In this document: positions 1 through 12,870 of the stretch, in pieces | How the letters are laid out: every line of letters begins with the position of its first letter | Numbering within the stretch: position 1 is the first letter of the stretch | Assembly: GCA_002633025.1 (NCBI GenBank) | Contig: NMRB01000037.1 | Span: 568,447 to 632,446, forward strand | Origin: Notospermus geniculatus | Taxonomy: Eukaryota; Nemertea; Pilidiophora; Heteronemertea; Lineidae | Reading direction: 5' to 3' | Length of the DNA: 64,000 nucleotides | The notes under the pieces: generated by a model | The model's input: the letters and a program-made list of their open reading frames with translations, nothing else | The model's database searches: none | Told to the model about the DNA's origin: nothing | Position numbers and translations under genes: made by a program

Positions 1-1318
1 ACCGCAACGTCGCAAAAAACCGCCGATGTCAAGATATCCTCCGGCGGCTATTGCATTTGTGACTCAGGCATTCGTGACATCAGCCACAACCCAGAATTTT
101 CCATTTACGGCTGAGTCTATGGAGCGCTAACCTGTGGGAAATGGAGCCTTCAGGCTGCAATTTACTTAGAGCTACACAGGATATGCACATCCTGGTTAAC
201 ATGGCTTCACATTGCGAACCCTTGTGAAGCTTTTGTTAATTACCCATGTGTCGTATGGCTCTGTAATAAGTTATTGAATGGGGCTCAAAGATTTTTTTGA
301 GCTGTGTCATGATACATGTACGTCCAGGGTCCTAATAGTCATGCCCGTTTCTGAATTCTTTGTTTTCCGGTCTATGCTTTTGGTGGTTGTACATTGCATA
401 AATAATGATACAGACTGAAATAGTCACCATGGTCACAGTGTAAGCAAGGATACCGGTAGTTACATTAGCTCACCTCTAATCAAACTGCATGATGAGTGGA
501 GTTGTTGGATGAGATTTGTGCAGGCGTTCCTTGAGCATTTGATGCTCCAAGCCCTGATGTCTCATCGCCATTCATACTCTGCATCTGTGACTAGTTTATA
601 TACATGTACATTGTATAGCCTTTGCACCAAGTAAACACAGCTTATTGTCAACAGACTATACATATAGGTCAGAGTTATAATGACATTATAATGCAATAAA
701 TACATAAAGGCCAATGGTCAAGGTCAAGGTCATACTTGTTGCATGTGGTGGATTAAAATCGGCTTTGATCTCAAGTGTGATATACAATATGAGACAATAG
801 CGAACCGCCCGAATGATATATGACGTGTCAATTTCATTGTGTTTGTCGGAACCTGCTTTTGTTCTGTCTCACCTTGACACCCTTGCTGATGGTTTTGGGT
901 GTAACTTGAGGTTCAACCTAGTGAATCAGCCTCAAACTTATGTTCGTCCAAAGTGATTTTATTGAACCAATACCTACATGTACCCCGGTACCCAGTGAGT
1001 CCTTGGTTGTGTTTATCAAGACTGCTGTACCCATCAAAGAGGAAATCGCGTTTTCCAATGAAATTATTGGCAGCCATACATAACCAAGGCATTTTAGAAT
1101 GTTCCATCACGCACAGGCATGTTTCATAGCTTGCTCTTTTTGTGAAAAAAGTCTTTGCTGAAAGAATATGGATAGTGGTGGAACCAATCTCTAGATATGT
1201 ATTATTCATTCTGTCCTCTGGGTGAGTATTCAAAATTTAAAAGGCTTTTGCTCTAGTGAGGTCTCGCGGGTAGCCTTCCCTATTAGTGCATATTCATTAC
1301 ATGTACGTACATGTAAAT
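1..1318. other. No gene seen
   Basis: Stops are frequent in all frames and no splice-bounded exon is recognised. Scattered TACATGTA words. Confidence 0.6.
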
Positions 1319-1506
1319 GTATGTATATGAAACCAAGATCCTGATCTTCTGGACAGTATGCAGATTTCCTTTTATCAGATTGTGTATGCTGTACATGTAG
1401 GTTTTCCCCACGGTATGTATATGAAACCAAGATCCTGATCTTCTGGACAGTATGCAGATTTCCTTTTATCAGATTGTGTATGCTGTACATGTAGGTTTTC
1501 CCCACG
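1319..1506. repeat. Perfect 94-bp tandem duplication
   Basis: GTATGTATATGAAACCAAGA ... TGTACATGTAGGTTTTCCCC, ACG occurs at 1319-1412 and again at 1413-1506 with no difference seen. A looser echo of the end (GTACAGGTTTTCCCACGGGA) is at 1640. Confidence 0.95.
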
Positions 1507-4500
1507 GATGGCTGTTTCACAAACACAGATGACATTAGCTGCAATAGATCAGTGAGAAATGCTTTCTACTCACTGCATATTGCCCAGATATGAAAATCTC
1601 TTCAGCAAACATTTTCTTAAAATGTGGTAATGTACAATGTACAGGTTTTCCCACGGGATGCCTGTTTTACAAATACATACATGTGTGACATAAATACATG
1701 TAGTTGTATCTAGAAGAAGAGAAGTGACAAGTCATTTTAATAGGGGCCACACAGTACTAGGGCTTACGTTGCCCAGAGAGCCTTGCCTTGGCCTCCAGAG
1801 TCTTAAAAAGTTGGCTGGTTAAGAATGACGGATTCCAATGGCAAGCCTTCTGGTTATACTTCTTGCATGTATGTAGGCCTACATGTAAGTGTTTTTGCCG
1901 TGGAAAGTGTCCTCGACTTGCCCTTAATTCACAATGTCTGGAAAGGCCTACTGCTCCTGTTGGTTGTTTACAATAACAGCACTTACATGTACATTCTGCC
2001 CTTGAATGAGCAAAGTTCTCATGCGATGAACATGTCGGCTGATAAAATCTTTATCCCTTCTCGTTATGGATTGTTTCACATAACCACTTGAAAATAACAA
2101 TGAATTCCCATTTTAACTTGCATAGTGAACCCTGGACAGTGGTGAATTTTAATTTTCAGACCTGTTCGGTAGAAGTACGTGTAGGCCCTTTTGCCTACAT
2201 AAAAGTTACATGTACGTGTATACAGGACACAGATCCTGCAATCTAGGAGTCAACCCATTGCTAAAATGTTATGCATTGATTAATGATTGCTGTTCAGAAT
2301 GATGAACATGTATTTTATAGGAAATTCCACTGGAAAAATGTCAGCTCATTTCCTAGTAATTAATCTACATAGAATCACCAGATTTTTTGGAACAGAACAT
2401 GTGGACATGACAAGTACTTGTAGGGGGCCTACATGTATTTGGGGTGAATTCACACATGTAAGCTTACATGTACATTATATTCTTCTGTCATGACTCTGCA
2501 GAAACAGATGCTCAATGGTAGCCTGTTTGTATAAATTAAAAGCTGCTGATTTCATGAACTTTATTGGGTTTTTTTAGTTGTTGAAATTGTGTCACTTTGT
2601 CATGTTTGTGCAATTCTTTTCAAACATGCTTTCTATAAAATGACTCTTTTCTTCCTGTCGTAGTCTTCAGAATCCACATTCATGAATCTCGACGAAATGT
2701 CATTTGCTGTAGTACTTTATGATACATGCACACAATAGATCTTTTTTTTGCGTGACTTGACAAACTGCCAAAAAAACGCAGGATAAAGATGATGCATTAT
2801 CTCAAATATGCATCAATCATGCCTTAAACAGCCACCATTGAGGCACTGATAATGCATATTTGAACCGGTATATGTATACACAAAACAACAGAGTGAGACT
2901 CTTAGACCCATCATTTCATCAGGCGTGGTTGTACATGTATCAATATCATTTGAAGATAAAAAGTACATGTACATTTAGGTTGGTGAAAAATCTTTCTTTT
3001 ACTATAAGAAACAGTTCCTTTCCTTCAGGATTCCTCTGCCATGTGTCTGTGCAATCCTCTGGTCTGTCATGTCTGTGTCTATCAATACAGCACATTTGTA
3101 ATATTTAGGCTTAATTTTAAAATATGTACCATTCAAAACCTTTTTACCGGACTGCGTGAAGGGTCTCTGAACATTGATTTCGTAGCTTGTTCCTTTCAAC
3201 TGCAATGACTGGAATAAATACGCTCGACAGAATATTCCCAAGTGCAGTCAAGTTAACAGAATACTTGTGTGGGGACAATTCCATTGTCGATAAACATTTA
3301 TGAAGCAATATCTGTGAGATCTTGGCGATAGAAGAAAACTACCTGAGTGGAAGGGAACTCTTCATATCTGTTACAATTCAGTGAAGAAAAGATATCAACA
3401 ATTGATCCTCCAGGACAGCGCAGAAGAGTGGAATATTTGAAATACTTTTGTAATTGATTTTGTAGGCCTTTACTCTTCCATTTCCTTTCTTCGTAGCCAG
3501 TTTTATACGTAAATATGTTTGGGGTAAGTGAAGCAGAGGGACCTACATATGTTCCCTGTCACACTGCCACAAGCCATTTTAAAAACCACCTGTGCATTGA
3601 TAACTGCCAGTTTTGTAATGTTGTGCTTGTGATTATACCAAACCATGTCCAGTGTTGGTATTTTTTTTCTGTCAGACTCCATTTGCCAACTGATGGGCTT
3701 GTCAACATCTGCCTGGATATTATGGCACCGTGATGGTTCTACTTCTAATGACCATTTGGTTGACAATTCCCCAAAGTGTTTTTGCGAGGTATCCCTGTTT
3801 GCTATTTTGTATTTGTACCAGCCAGAACACTGTGTCTGCACATCAGGGCATGCAACAAAACACCAGGCAAAACAACAGGGCATGGATTACACGGGCCACA
3901 AAGATCATGGCCTCTGATTGCCTTGGTGCCCTGGAAATTTGATTACCGGTATTCTTCACTGCCTCCTTGCCTTCAGCGTATTACTTCCATGCCTTCAGTA
4001 ACCGCAGTAAAAAAGTGCTCATTTTCAAAAATTTGCATGACGTATCCTGGCGGTGCCCTATGTGAAACTATTTCCTGCAGCTCTTGCAAACAAATAAAAG
4101 TCCTGTGCTCAGTTAAAATTCAGTTTGGAGGCAATCGAAAAAGGCTGATGGCAGAAGTTACATGTACCTTTGATACATGTAAGTCATGCACATGCAAATA
4201 TTAGCCACTTGAAATTGTTCCCATTCTGTGGCTTCTCAAAAGAAGCAGCTACCTTGTGGCTTTATTTTTTCTCACTCGGCAACTGAAACTAGGTGGAAAT
4301 CCAATGTACTGATTATTTTCCAGCATTTTTGTTTTCAAACCATTTGTCATAGACGGAGATATTGGGAATAGGTGTAAGAAGCTTTGCTGATGTGGTAATG
4401 TTTCTTAGTCACGTTTTAAAAAAAGACATATTATTGCTGCTATTGGCAGTAGAATCAAGGAACTTCTTAAACTCGTATTGGTTGCAGATTGATTGGAGTG

Positions 4501-4790
4501 AAAGTTTTGTAAGTCGTACTTCGTTGATTGATCACATGCTGATTGCAGTAGTGAACTTTCCCGACGTAATTAAACACCAGATTAGCATAAGTGGGCTATT
4601 TGGCTGTTTTGTCATCTGATTGCTGCGGATGGCAATGTCAGCTTGGCAAACCTTTTGGTAATTTGCATTTTTATGCCATGACGGTGGAAGGAATTTGAGG
4701 CAATAAAAATATTTTGCTAATAAAGGATGTACTATTAGCCTAGGCAAGTTTTAGAAGTCTATCAGGGTACATGTAGGCCCTACATGTAGG
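1507..4790. other. No gene seen
   Basis: Open frames up to 142 codons (3776-4204) overlap several others on both strands and encode no recognisable domain. Contains GTAGGCCTACATGTA words and nothing else I can support. Confidence 0.6.
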
Positions 4791-4794
4791 TTAA

Positions 4795-5044
4795 AGGAGC
4801 TGGACGTCCAAGTTGTAAACACTCACTCACTGGTTCTCTATCCACGCGACGCCTGCGGTGCTGCCACCTATTGTCAGTGATATGTACTGACGTGAATATC
4901 GTGAGTGAGTTGCATCGGACCGGGAACCAGTCTAACGATCACGGGGCACTACTGGTGCTGCCACCTGCCCGAAGGAATAAAACTAGTTTGCTGACCATGT
5001 TTGTAAACAAACCAGCTTGTTTACAACTTCGGTGTCTAACTCCT
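4795..5044. mobile_element. 250-bp MITE flanked by TTAA
   Basis: Ends AGGAGCTGGACGTCCAAGTT and the inverse AACTTCGGTGTCTAACTCCT, continuing to GTAAACA/TGTTTAC. TTAA sits on both sides (4791-4794, 5045-5048). TTAA targets are typical of piggyBac-type elements, although the terminal bases are not the usual piggyBac ones. The interior has GTGAGTGAG/CTCACTCAC words and no ORF of note. Confidence 0.75.
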
Positions 5045-5156
5045 TTAACAAGAGGGAAAGTGCATTAAATTTTGGCAGAACTTGTAATGCTGAGACAGTG
5101 TCAAAAAACTATTGGCAGTCGTTTGTGTCATTGGTCTTCGCAAGTACAATGTATTA

Positions 5157-5390
5157 TAGTCCGGCAACATCTTAGCGCGACCCAATGGAATGTGGAAGTC
5201 ATGGAATCTGACAGAGCTTTGCAGTTTTTAATCATGCCTGACTCTTGACCGTTTGTGGTTGTTTCCCGATTGTTCGCGCTGTGCATGGGTTATTCAAGAA
5301 CCACGTGTGACTAAAGGTCCGATGAAAATCTAACTATCAATTTCCTAACTTCCGCATTCCATTGGGTCGCGCTTAGATGTTGCCGGACTA
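5157..5390. mobile_element. 234-bp MITE with 43-bp inverted repeats, TA target
   Basis: TAGTCCGGCAACATCTTAGC, then GCGACCCAATGGAATGTGG, is matched by the inverse right arm with about two mismatches in 43. TA flanks both sides (5155-5156, 5391-5392). The high arm identity points to recent activity. Confidence 0.9.
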
Positions 5391-5392
5391 TA

Positions 5393-7772
5393 TGAAAATG
5401 AACTTGGAAGAATTGCTCTTTGAGAGCAGACTTGGATGAGAAACCCGCTGTCACCTCGAGGAGTACAGGAACAGTCAAGAAGCTGTCTGCGGAGAAATAT
5501 GTCAAAAAGTGTTAAAATGAAAATTTGCCTTCTTGAGAACAGCAGATGACTATTATTCGAGCCAATGGGTAGTTTCGGGTACTTCCTCCACAGATTGCTT
5601 CAAGGTTTTAATTGATTTCCGCCTCCTCCATCCTTTGAAGAACATGGCTTTCCCATTTTGTTATTGCCATTCAGTCTGGTTGAGTGTCAACAACAGTCCA
5701 TGTAAGTGTTCGATCCGAGGACGGTGTGGAGAATAACCCAGGAAACCAATATAAGGAATATTTTATCCCTGTTGGGGAGTCATCTGATGGGGCATGTTCG
5801 CAATTCAGGGGCTCTCAAAATGTAATTTTGTCATCATGGCCCCATGTCTTGAAATTGAATTGCCAATTTTCTGGATTTCCTTCAGGTTACAGCTTGCCAA
5901 TTTTCTCAAAACAAAGTGATCATTTGTATCAATTAGTATCTATTTTTCCAATTAACCCAATAGAGCCCATGCCACCCTAAACCGCCCTGCCGTGAGCCGC
6001 CTAGAAGACCACGCCTACTTTTTGACAAAAATCCCCATCACCTCTAATGTAGAAATCAAAATCACCAATTACTGCCGGCAGCGCCACAATCCGCCATGTC
6101 TGGTGAGACACTGATACCGCCAAAAACCGCCGTGACTCATTATACTGTTCTCTATTCAGCTTAACGCAGTGGCATTTCGTGGCGGTTAAGGGCGGTGAAA
6201 GTTACAGATGGAAAGTGCAAAAAAATAGGCGGCTTTAAGTATTCAATTGAGAGTGAATGGATGCATGACCATACCTGATACGGGGACGTCATCAAAAACA
6301 TATTTTGGCTGAAAATTGGCACAAAAAAATGCAGTTTTGCCCATTCTCTCCCTAAGACTGGGCAAGCCAAATGTCCCCTCCCCCTCCCCAAGACTAAAAG
6401 GCAGCTAGCTAGGCACTGATTTGTAGCCAAATGCCCCGGCGATCAGTTGGAGATGTGACCTCATGAAAACCTCAGCAGAATGCTGACCAAGACATTTGAA
6501 TAAAGGATTTTCTTCCACTGTGAATGAAGTTTTTCTCAAAAGATTACTATAAAACATTTCAAGTTTGACATCAGGTGACAGGTAATTTCACCATTGATGG
6601 ACAACAGCAATTAGTGGTCCACTCCTCTTTCACTTTATATGGAAATTAGTTGAAGTCAGCTGCATGGGCAAATTGACATCAAAGACATGCTCTGGGCAGC
6701 AGGGGCTCTGTTTTTTTTGAGCACTCAGACTCAAATAAGCAGTAATGGCAATGTTGGGTTTCCAATAGTGAATGTCAATGTACTTACTGTACTCTCTGTT
6801 ACCCATAATGATTTTGGTTACAGGAAAATTCGTCCCCAGAAAATTTGTCCTGGAGATAGATGCATTTTTAATGCCACAGTGTGGCACAATTGCAATATGA
6901 TACGTAATCTGTTGTTTAATTCCATCAGTGTTCAATCGGTAACAACATTGTCTGACGAACCTTAACAAATCTGGCTAAAGTCACGTTTCACTCGACTTCT
7001 ATTCCCCCTTTGAATATGAGGTTGGTATAAGTCATAGCGTTGGTCATGATGTTCTACATAGCGGTAGCCTACTCCTCCCAGTCCAATGGCGGTCTCGGTA
7101 TCCAACTCACACGATAACAAAAAGCTTGTTTTTCCTTCAACAGAAGAATCCTTGCCAGTTGAAATGACTCTGGTTTTGGAGTGGCGGCTCTCACCTAATG
7201 GGTCCCTCTCAAGGATACTTGCCAGGATGTCCTGTCAGGAGCATGTCCCCCCTGTCGTCTTGGTTGTCTACCCCACCACTGTCTGTCTGACACGAATCCA
7301 CTCAACTTACCCAATACCTAATGGAATCATGTCACAGATCAATCAGCCAGAAGCGATTGGCAGTAAGTTCCTGACAGCTAAAGCATCCCTAATGACCAGG
7401 CAATTACTCTTATTCTCTGTTTTACCATGTAAAACCTGGCCTATGTAATGCGCCAAGGTCCATTTGGTACGTCTGATCAACAGCTCATTCTCGGTGATCA
7501 ATATAAAATCAATAAATCAGTCTGACTGCTAATCTGATTGAACTTCCTCAGTTGGACATCTGTTGTAATGATTATGACAAAGTGGGCCCACAAATCCACC
7601 AGTTGCTGAGATAAGCCGACTGAGAAATGGCTCAATGATCAGGCTACTTTCTGCACATAGCTTGGGGACAGTCAGATGGTTGATGGACAGGCGCCCTTGG
7701 TTAATGAAGGGATCTGCCATTCTGATGGTTCGTGTGTGAGATTTGGTTGCTTTGGTTTGCCCACCTTTCCAT
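5393..7772. other. No gene seen
   Basis: Includes a CCGCC/GGCGG-rich patch around 5985-6200 that does not form clean inverted repeats. Frames of about 110-120 codons (6630-6968 minus, 7086-7448 plus) have no recognisable product. Confidence 0.6.
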
Positions 7773-7787
7773 CTGCTTTGTGAGGTA

Positions 7788-8078
7788 TTTGTATTTGACT
7801 AATTTCCGTCATGGCCGAAGCCAGCATTATTCGCCCTGGTAAGTCAGAGGCCATCTCAAGCTACTCATGTTCCTCACTTGGATTGGGTCTTTTACTTGCC
7901 CTTGCAAAGAAACAAGGTAGGCCTACAAGCTCCTCCAAGGTTCAAGGCACCACAGCTTACTGTCTGTCCCCATGCGATGGACGTGAAGAGCTGGGAATGA
8001 ATATGGTCCGGGCTGGAATCTAACCCAAGACCTGCCACTTGCTGAGCGGACGTGATAACCACTCGGCTATCAGGGCTC
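7788..8078 (-). mobile_element. tRNA-derived SINE, family 1, with 15-bp target duplication
   Basis: On the minus strand the head reads GGAGCCCTGATAGCCGAGTGG, with a polymerase III A box (TAGCCGAGTGG), and about 35 bases later a B box-like GGTTAGATTCC. The body ends GAGTAGCTTGAGATGGCCTC, then TTACCAGGG and GCTTCGGCC. CTGCTTTGTGAGGTA stands on both sides (7773-7787, 8079-8093), the mark of LINE-type retroposition. Family mates are at 42039 and 47492. Confidence 0.86.
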
Positions 8079-8598
8079 CTGCTTTGTGAGGTAATATTCG
8101 GGTGGTCAGTGCTCACTCCCAGCCTGTACAGTGACATCAAGTGTGGGCAATAACAAACAGGTCCGATATCCGGCAGAAACTTTGATTGACCACATGACCT
8201 TTGTTTCAAAACATAATCAACATGCTGTGCATGCTATCTACTGAATCGGATCTTATTAGAGTCCCTTACTCCATACAATAGGTTCATGATGTGAAGCCCG
8301 ATGTCATCAGAGAACGCATATCTCATCTTGCGCTCATGACAGCTATTTGATGGATGATTGTTGTGTGTGACTTTATGAACTTTATCAATCCCCGTGCAAT
8401 CCCGTTGAGGGCTGCGCTCTGGTTATATAAGTTTGGCCCAGACAGGCGTGAGTGGTTTGAGATCTGCTGACATGGCTGATGAAATGATTGTGCGAAAATG
8501 ATAAGCCATGAATTCCTGACAATCTCGACAAATCACATCACATGAGTGTCCAGATCGAGTTCCTGGCAATGTCTCCTTTTCTTCCGGTACCAGAGCTA

Positions 8599-8880
8599 GC
8601 AGCACACATCACCACTTTCGTTGCTCATACAGGCAATTTTCATGGTCGCCACGAAAATGGCCAAGTTTACGGTGGCCAGCATCGACAGTCACGGTGGTGA
8701 CCACGAGTTGCCACAAGTTGTGAGAATCACACCGGTTTCTCACCATGAAAATTGCTCATTGTTGCCATCTGGGAATGGGAGTTCCATCAACAGCACACGA
8801 GGCCAGTGAGTGGTGACGTCTGCTCTGAACTTGCAACTTACACAAAAATTGCCTGTGTGAGCAACGAAAGTGGTGAAGTG
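8599..8880. mobile_element. GCAGCACAC-ended MITE (family copy 1)
   Basis: GCAGCACACATCACCACTTT, then CGTTGCTCATACAGGCAATT at the left; ACAAAAATTGCCTGTGTGAG, then CAACGAAAGTGGTGAAGTG at the right are inverse. Inner arms pair again around ACTCACTGG. The right terminus is cut short where the next element (8887) starts. Relatives are at 44521-44846 and 33065-33495. Confidence 0.82.
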
Positions 8881-8886
8881 TTGAAG

Positions 8887-9055
8887 GTGCTGCTCCACTT
8901 GACAGTTTTTTCGCAGAAGTTGGCTCTCAATGGGCAACTCAACTGCGAGCAGTTGTTTGTGTCATTGGTCCCAGCGTAAGCCGACAGACACAAACATTGG
9001 TGAATAGCCCATTGTAGGCCAACTTCTGCGAGAAAACTGTCAAGTGGAGCAGCGC
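8887..9055. mobile_element. 169-bp MITE with GGYGCTGCTCC ends
   Basis: GGTGCTGCTCCACTTGACAG, then TTTTTTCGCAGAAGTTGGC, with the inverse closing at 9055 (CTGTCAAGTGGAGCAGCGCC). The arms are about 45 bases with few mismatches. It abuts the previous element. Confidence 0.87.
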
Positions 9056-10393
9056 CTAGAGAAGGTGAGATTTCGTGCTGAACACCAGTATCATACAGTG
9101 GTGTAATTGAAAGAGTATAAGGTGTTGTGAATACTTTTTATGTGGATGATGATTGAGATATTGAATGCTTTGATTGCATTAACCTTGCAATTCACCGATG
9201 ACCCACTTAGGTGGCAACATCATTATAACTCGGGTAACAATCCTAATGATCAAAACTAAACTTCAGTCTTGTGCACTGTGGTATTTGCACAGTCTTTGAT
9301 GTTGAATGTCGCATGATGAGAACGAAGCAAATGTATCCCTATCGATTTTGTCCAATACGTGCAACTTACTCAACCGAAGTTAAAGAATATTTCTTAGCAG
9401 CTTTGCGGTTGTAGTTCCGGTTCCTTTGGAAGTCAAGGGTATGAACACTGGGTGCTCAATGTTTCAACTTCTAGTGGCTTCTGTGTGGCATACATGAGCT
9501 GCCTGGAAGGGAAAGACCCCAAAATTGATACAAAAAACGTGATCCCTTCTCCAAACCTACTGTCATCCTGCATCCGCAACTTGTCAGCTAGCTGGTGATT
9601 CAAAGAAGAATATTCAGCATCTAGAGCACAAATAAGAAGGATCTACAGACAAAATCTTGTGATACCAGATGATGTTGAGCTGGTCGAGCCATTCAGGTGA
9701 TGGTGCAGTGTTTAGAGAAGGGAGGGTGGGACTTGGCAAATGAGGGAATTATTTGCCCAAGCATTCCATTGAATTCATATGGAGATCAATGAAGAAAGTT
9801 CGCTTGTTCACTTTGATCAGTTCATTGATTGTCTCTTGATGTATTGGACTTGTGCCATATATGATTCCTTCCCCAATTGGCTTTGACATTATACATGGAA
9901 AACCCAATAGCGTAGAGAGTGAACTGTGAGCTGTGATGTAATGCAATAAAAATGATGAATGAGATGAGAACTCTGGCGTGAGAACTGGTAGTTACATAAA
10001 TATGCTTCACTTCTGATGTGAAAGGAAAACAAAGCTTGGTGACAAAATGACGAGTGAAACATTGTACAAATAAAGTATAGGGGGTGGTGAAAATTACAGG
10101 GGACGGCATCGTGGAAGGATTAAGTGTCTTAATTTCAGGGTTCCTCGGTGGAAGGTGCGAAACTTCATAATGGCTGCATCATATCATATTGTGGGATCCG
10201 TCTCACTTTTCTTTGACCAGGGGAAAATTCACAATGGTTTGCAGTGGGAAAATTTTTACAGAGCAAGTTGCAGCCCTGTTGCTCAGTTTGTAGCAACAGT
10301 GGACATATTCAATTAATGGAAATTATCTCAAGCTCACCTCGCTGCATTAGAGTAGTCTCATTTCCAAGTTTATATTCTTTTTAGATACTGTAT

Positions 10394-10582
10394 GCGAGGC
10401 GGTTGGAAAACCCGTCGGATGTTGCTGAATGATCAACAAGTGTTGTCAGATTGCCTATGCATTCATCTGCTACTGTTTACCTGTTACGAAGTACATTTCA
10501 GCTATTGAAATGTGTGGGTTCACCAAGGCTATTAACACTTTCCTCAAATACGACATCTGACGAGTTTCCCTAGACCACCTCA
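10394..10582. mobile_element. MITE with GAGGCGGTYTAGGAAAACCC ends (copy 1)
   Basis: GCGAGGCGGTTGGAAAACCC, GTCGGATGTTG at the left; CATCTGACGAGTTTCCCTAG, ACCACCTCA at the right. The centre has GAAGTACATTTCAGCTATTG and TATTAACACTTTCCTC, shared with 35439-35712 and with the carrier MITEs at 18421 and 23931. Confidence 0.8.
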
Positions 10583-10970
10583 CATAATGCACTTGGAAAC
10601 TTTAATAGTTGAGTGTTGGTTGAACTCTGAAGTTTTGTAAAGTGGGAATTTTGCTCTGGTGTCATTGAAACACCTTCAAACACGTAGGCTACAAGAACCT
10701 GATGTTACTGAAGCTTGTACAGCTTTACTTTATCATCTGTCAGGTGAGTAAACAGCATATTTTCAGAAAAAAACTTGACAGGCTAGCTTCCTTTCTGCAT
10801 TGTTACCATTTTGAGTGTGGTATGGCTTGTAAAACATGATCATCTGATCAGGAATTTGATGATATCTTTTATATTGTCAGACCTCAACTGTGTACAGTTG
10901 CTTCAGAATAAGCAATCAGTTGGAGAAGGGATCTGGGTGCCCCTGAAAAATGGCTACTGTGTTGTTGCCC

Positions 10971-10980
10971 CCCCCCCCCA
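10971..10980. repeat. Poly-C run
   Basis: A homopolymer CCCCCCCCCC; a longer one of similar kind is at 35906-35934. No function is implied. Confidence 0.85.
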
Positions 10981-12755
10981 ACACTTTGTGGCCATCCCCT
11001 AGACCGCATATGGACCGTATATAACTGTGGTAACACCATCCATGACCCTTCTAACACCACGTTTAACCGCAGTTAGTACCATGATGTCTACCTTGATGAC
11101 AACCACATCCCCACCTTATCCACATACCATGTTTTCACCTACTTGTGCCAAATCAAACCGCCGTCATTTTAGACAGTTCAGCACAGTTTTGAACTGCCTT
11201 CAAAACCATCCCCGTGTGAGGCCTGCTTAAAGAATGCCTTCAGCAAATCCAGAAAAATGTACAATACGTGGGCTCACATCTCCCATTTCAGCAACAGCTT
11301 TCTTGTTCAAACCATGCTGCCGTTTGGTGTGTCCGTTGAGTGCTGATGATGTTGACCGTCTGTGCAACTGATTGGGACAAGTTAACACCATTGTGTACCC
11401 AAGGGGACCATTTGTGACCAATGCTTCATTTACTCAGCTCCTTACTCCTTCCGCGACATGATTAAAAAAGCCATACCAGGAGAAAAACGAATCGAAGTAA
11501 TACGATTATCATGTGACTCGGATGATCAAATCTTTGCCTTTGGTGATTCTGACCACATCTCAGCGCCTCGCTAATAGTTATCGTCGTTTGGAAAGAACGA
11601 CCGACGACAGACTGTAAAAACAGTCGTACGTCTGGTGCAGAAGTAATATGTTTTATTGTCATCTTGACGTCATTCCATTTCCTGACTGGACTTTTCAGTG
11701 TTGCGTATTGCTCAGAGTCAATTTCCTTACGGTGACAGGCTGGCCTCTGCTTCCGGTTCATTGGTGCTCATGGGACTCTTACATTTTCATGAAAGGTTTA
11801 TCAGTTGTTGGGTTGATTTGTTGTGGGGTAATTACCTTTGATTTCAGGGTATTGAGTTAGTCAAGTCTGCACTCTGGTTGCATATCTGTTGTTTTTTTCC
11901 ACGGAGAGGAAGTGGCATTTTGGGCTGGACACAGTAGAATACGAGAAAAAAAGGATAAATCTCCCATTTGGCTCTGCAATGATGGTCGGCATCATAAATT
12001 TTTCAACTTCTATTGGTACATGTAGGTGTGCCTTTCTGCATGGGGCTGCGGAAGTACTGACGCAGTGAACGTGTCTTATATTTTTAAATATAAGACCTAC
12101 CATCATACAAAATATTGCTCCAGTTTTGAAATCATTTACTTTGCTGTTTTCTTCACGGTTGCCTTTGATCACAATCAAAACTGCAGTAATGAAGCTGGTC
12201 TTGCCTCCTAATGCTTCCAGGAGTGTCTGTTTTCATTTTCTGATACTTGGTCTTAAAGTCTTAAATCGGATGCTGCTGAAACTGCAGGAACCATGGTAGC
12301 TAAAACAACTGCAAATGTACCTTAGTGTGTGGGGGATGCTTGGAGAAGAACGTCCATCAGGATTTGTACCGACACAATATTGATTATCTCAACTTCAAAG
12401 GTTGGAGTTAAGTCTCAGACTTTGTTGATACTTTTATCCGAATCATCTGAGCTCGTAGTGTATTGATCATGACGTCAATTGTGTGAACCCTGCAATCCAG
12501 GCAAGCCAGGAAATGGTGCAACTTCCTCAATCGTTGCTGGTGTGTGGGTCTGAGCTAGTTGTTGATATTGGCAGGACACGGGGACCATGACACCAGGCTA
12601 CATCAGGACATGACAATTACTGCTCCTTATGACATGTTTGACTGCAAACACATGGTTGGTCTTTTTTAGAGGTCCATGTCGCTGTAGGGTGACTCTTTTT
12701 TGACGCTGCATGATCTTCTGGTTGGTCTACTCAGATTTGAGAACACACCACATTT

Positions 12756-12870
12756 GGGCAAATCTAAGTGACAGTGCTTTTACTTGGATTTTACAATGCA
12801 AATGCACTACGCTTTGCTGTACAAACCTGAAGTAAAAGTATTTGCTAGCTTTTACTAATATCACCCAATG
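12756..12870. mobile_element. CAATGGGT-ended MITE (solitary copy)
   Basis: GTGCTTTTACTTGGATTTTA, CAATGCAAATGCACTA and the inverse GAAGTAAAAGTATTTGCTAG, CTTTTACTAATATCACCCAATG. Same family as 38356-38574. The left terminus is worn. Confidence 0.65.

Larger units (their letters stand above)
9056..12755. other. No gene seen apart from the MITE at 10394
   Basis: Intergenic or intronic sequence. No exon or RNA gene is recognised. Confidence 0.6.

Noticed and set aside
3503-4204. Several overlapping frames of 90-142 codons on both strands
   Set aside because: Opposed overlapping frames with no domain, no splice context and no Met-anchored conservation signal; chance openness.
5985-6200. CCGCC/GGCGG-rich stretch as a MITE
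   Set aside because: Ends do not pair cleanly and no target duplication is visible.
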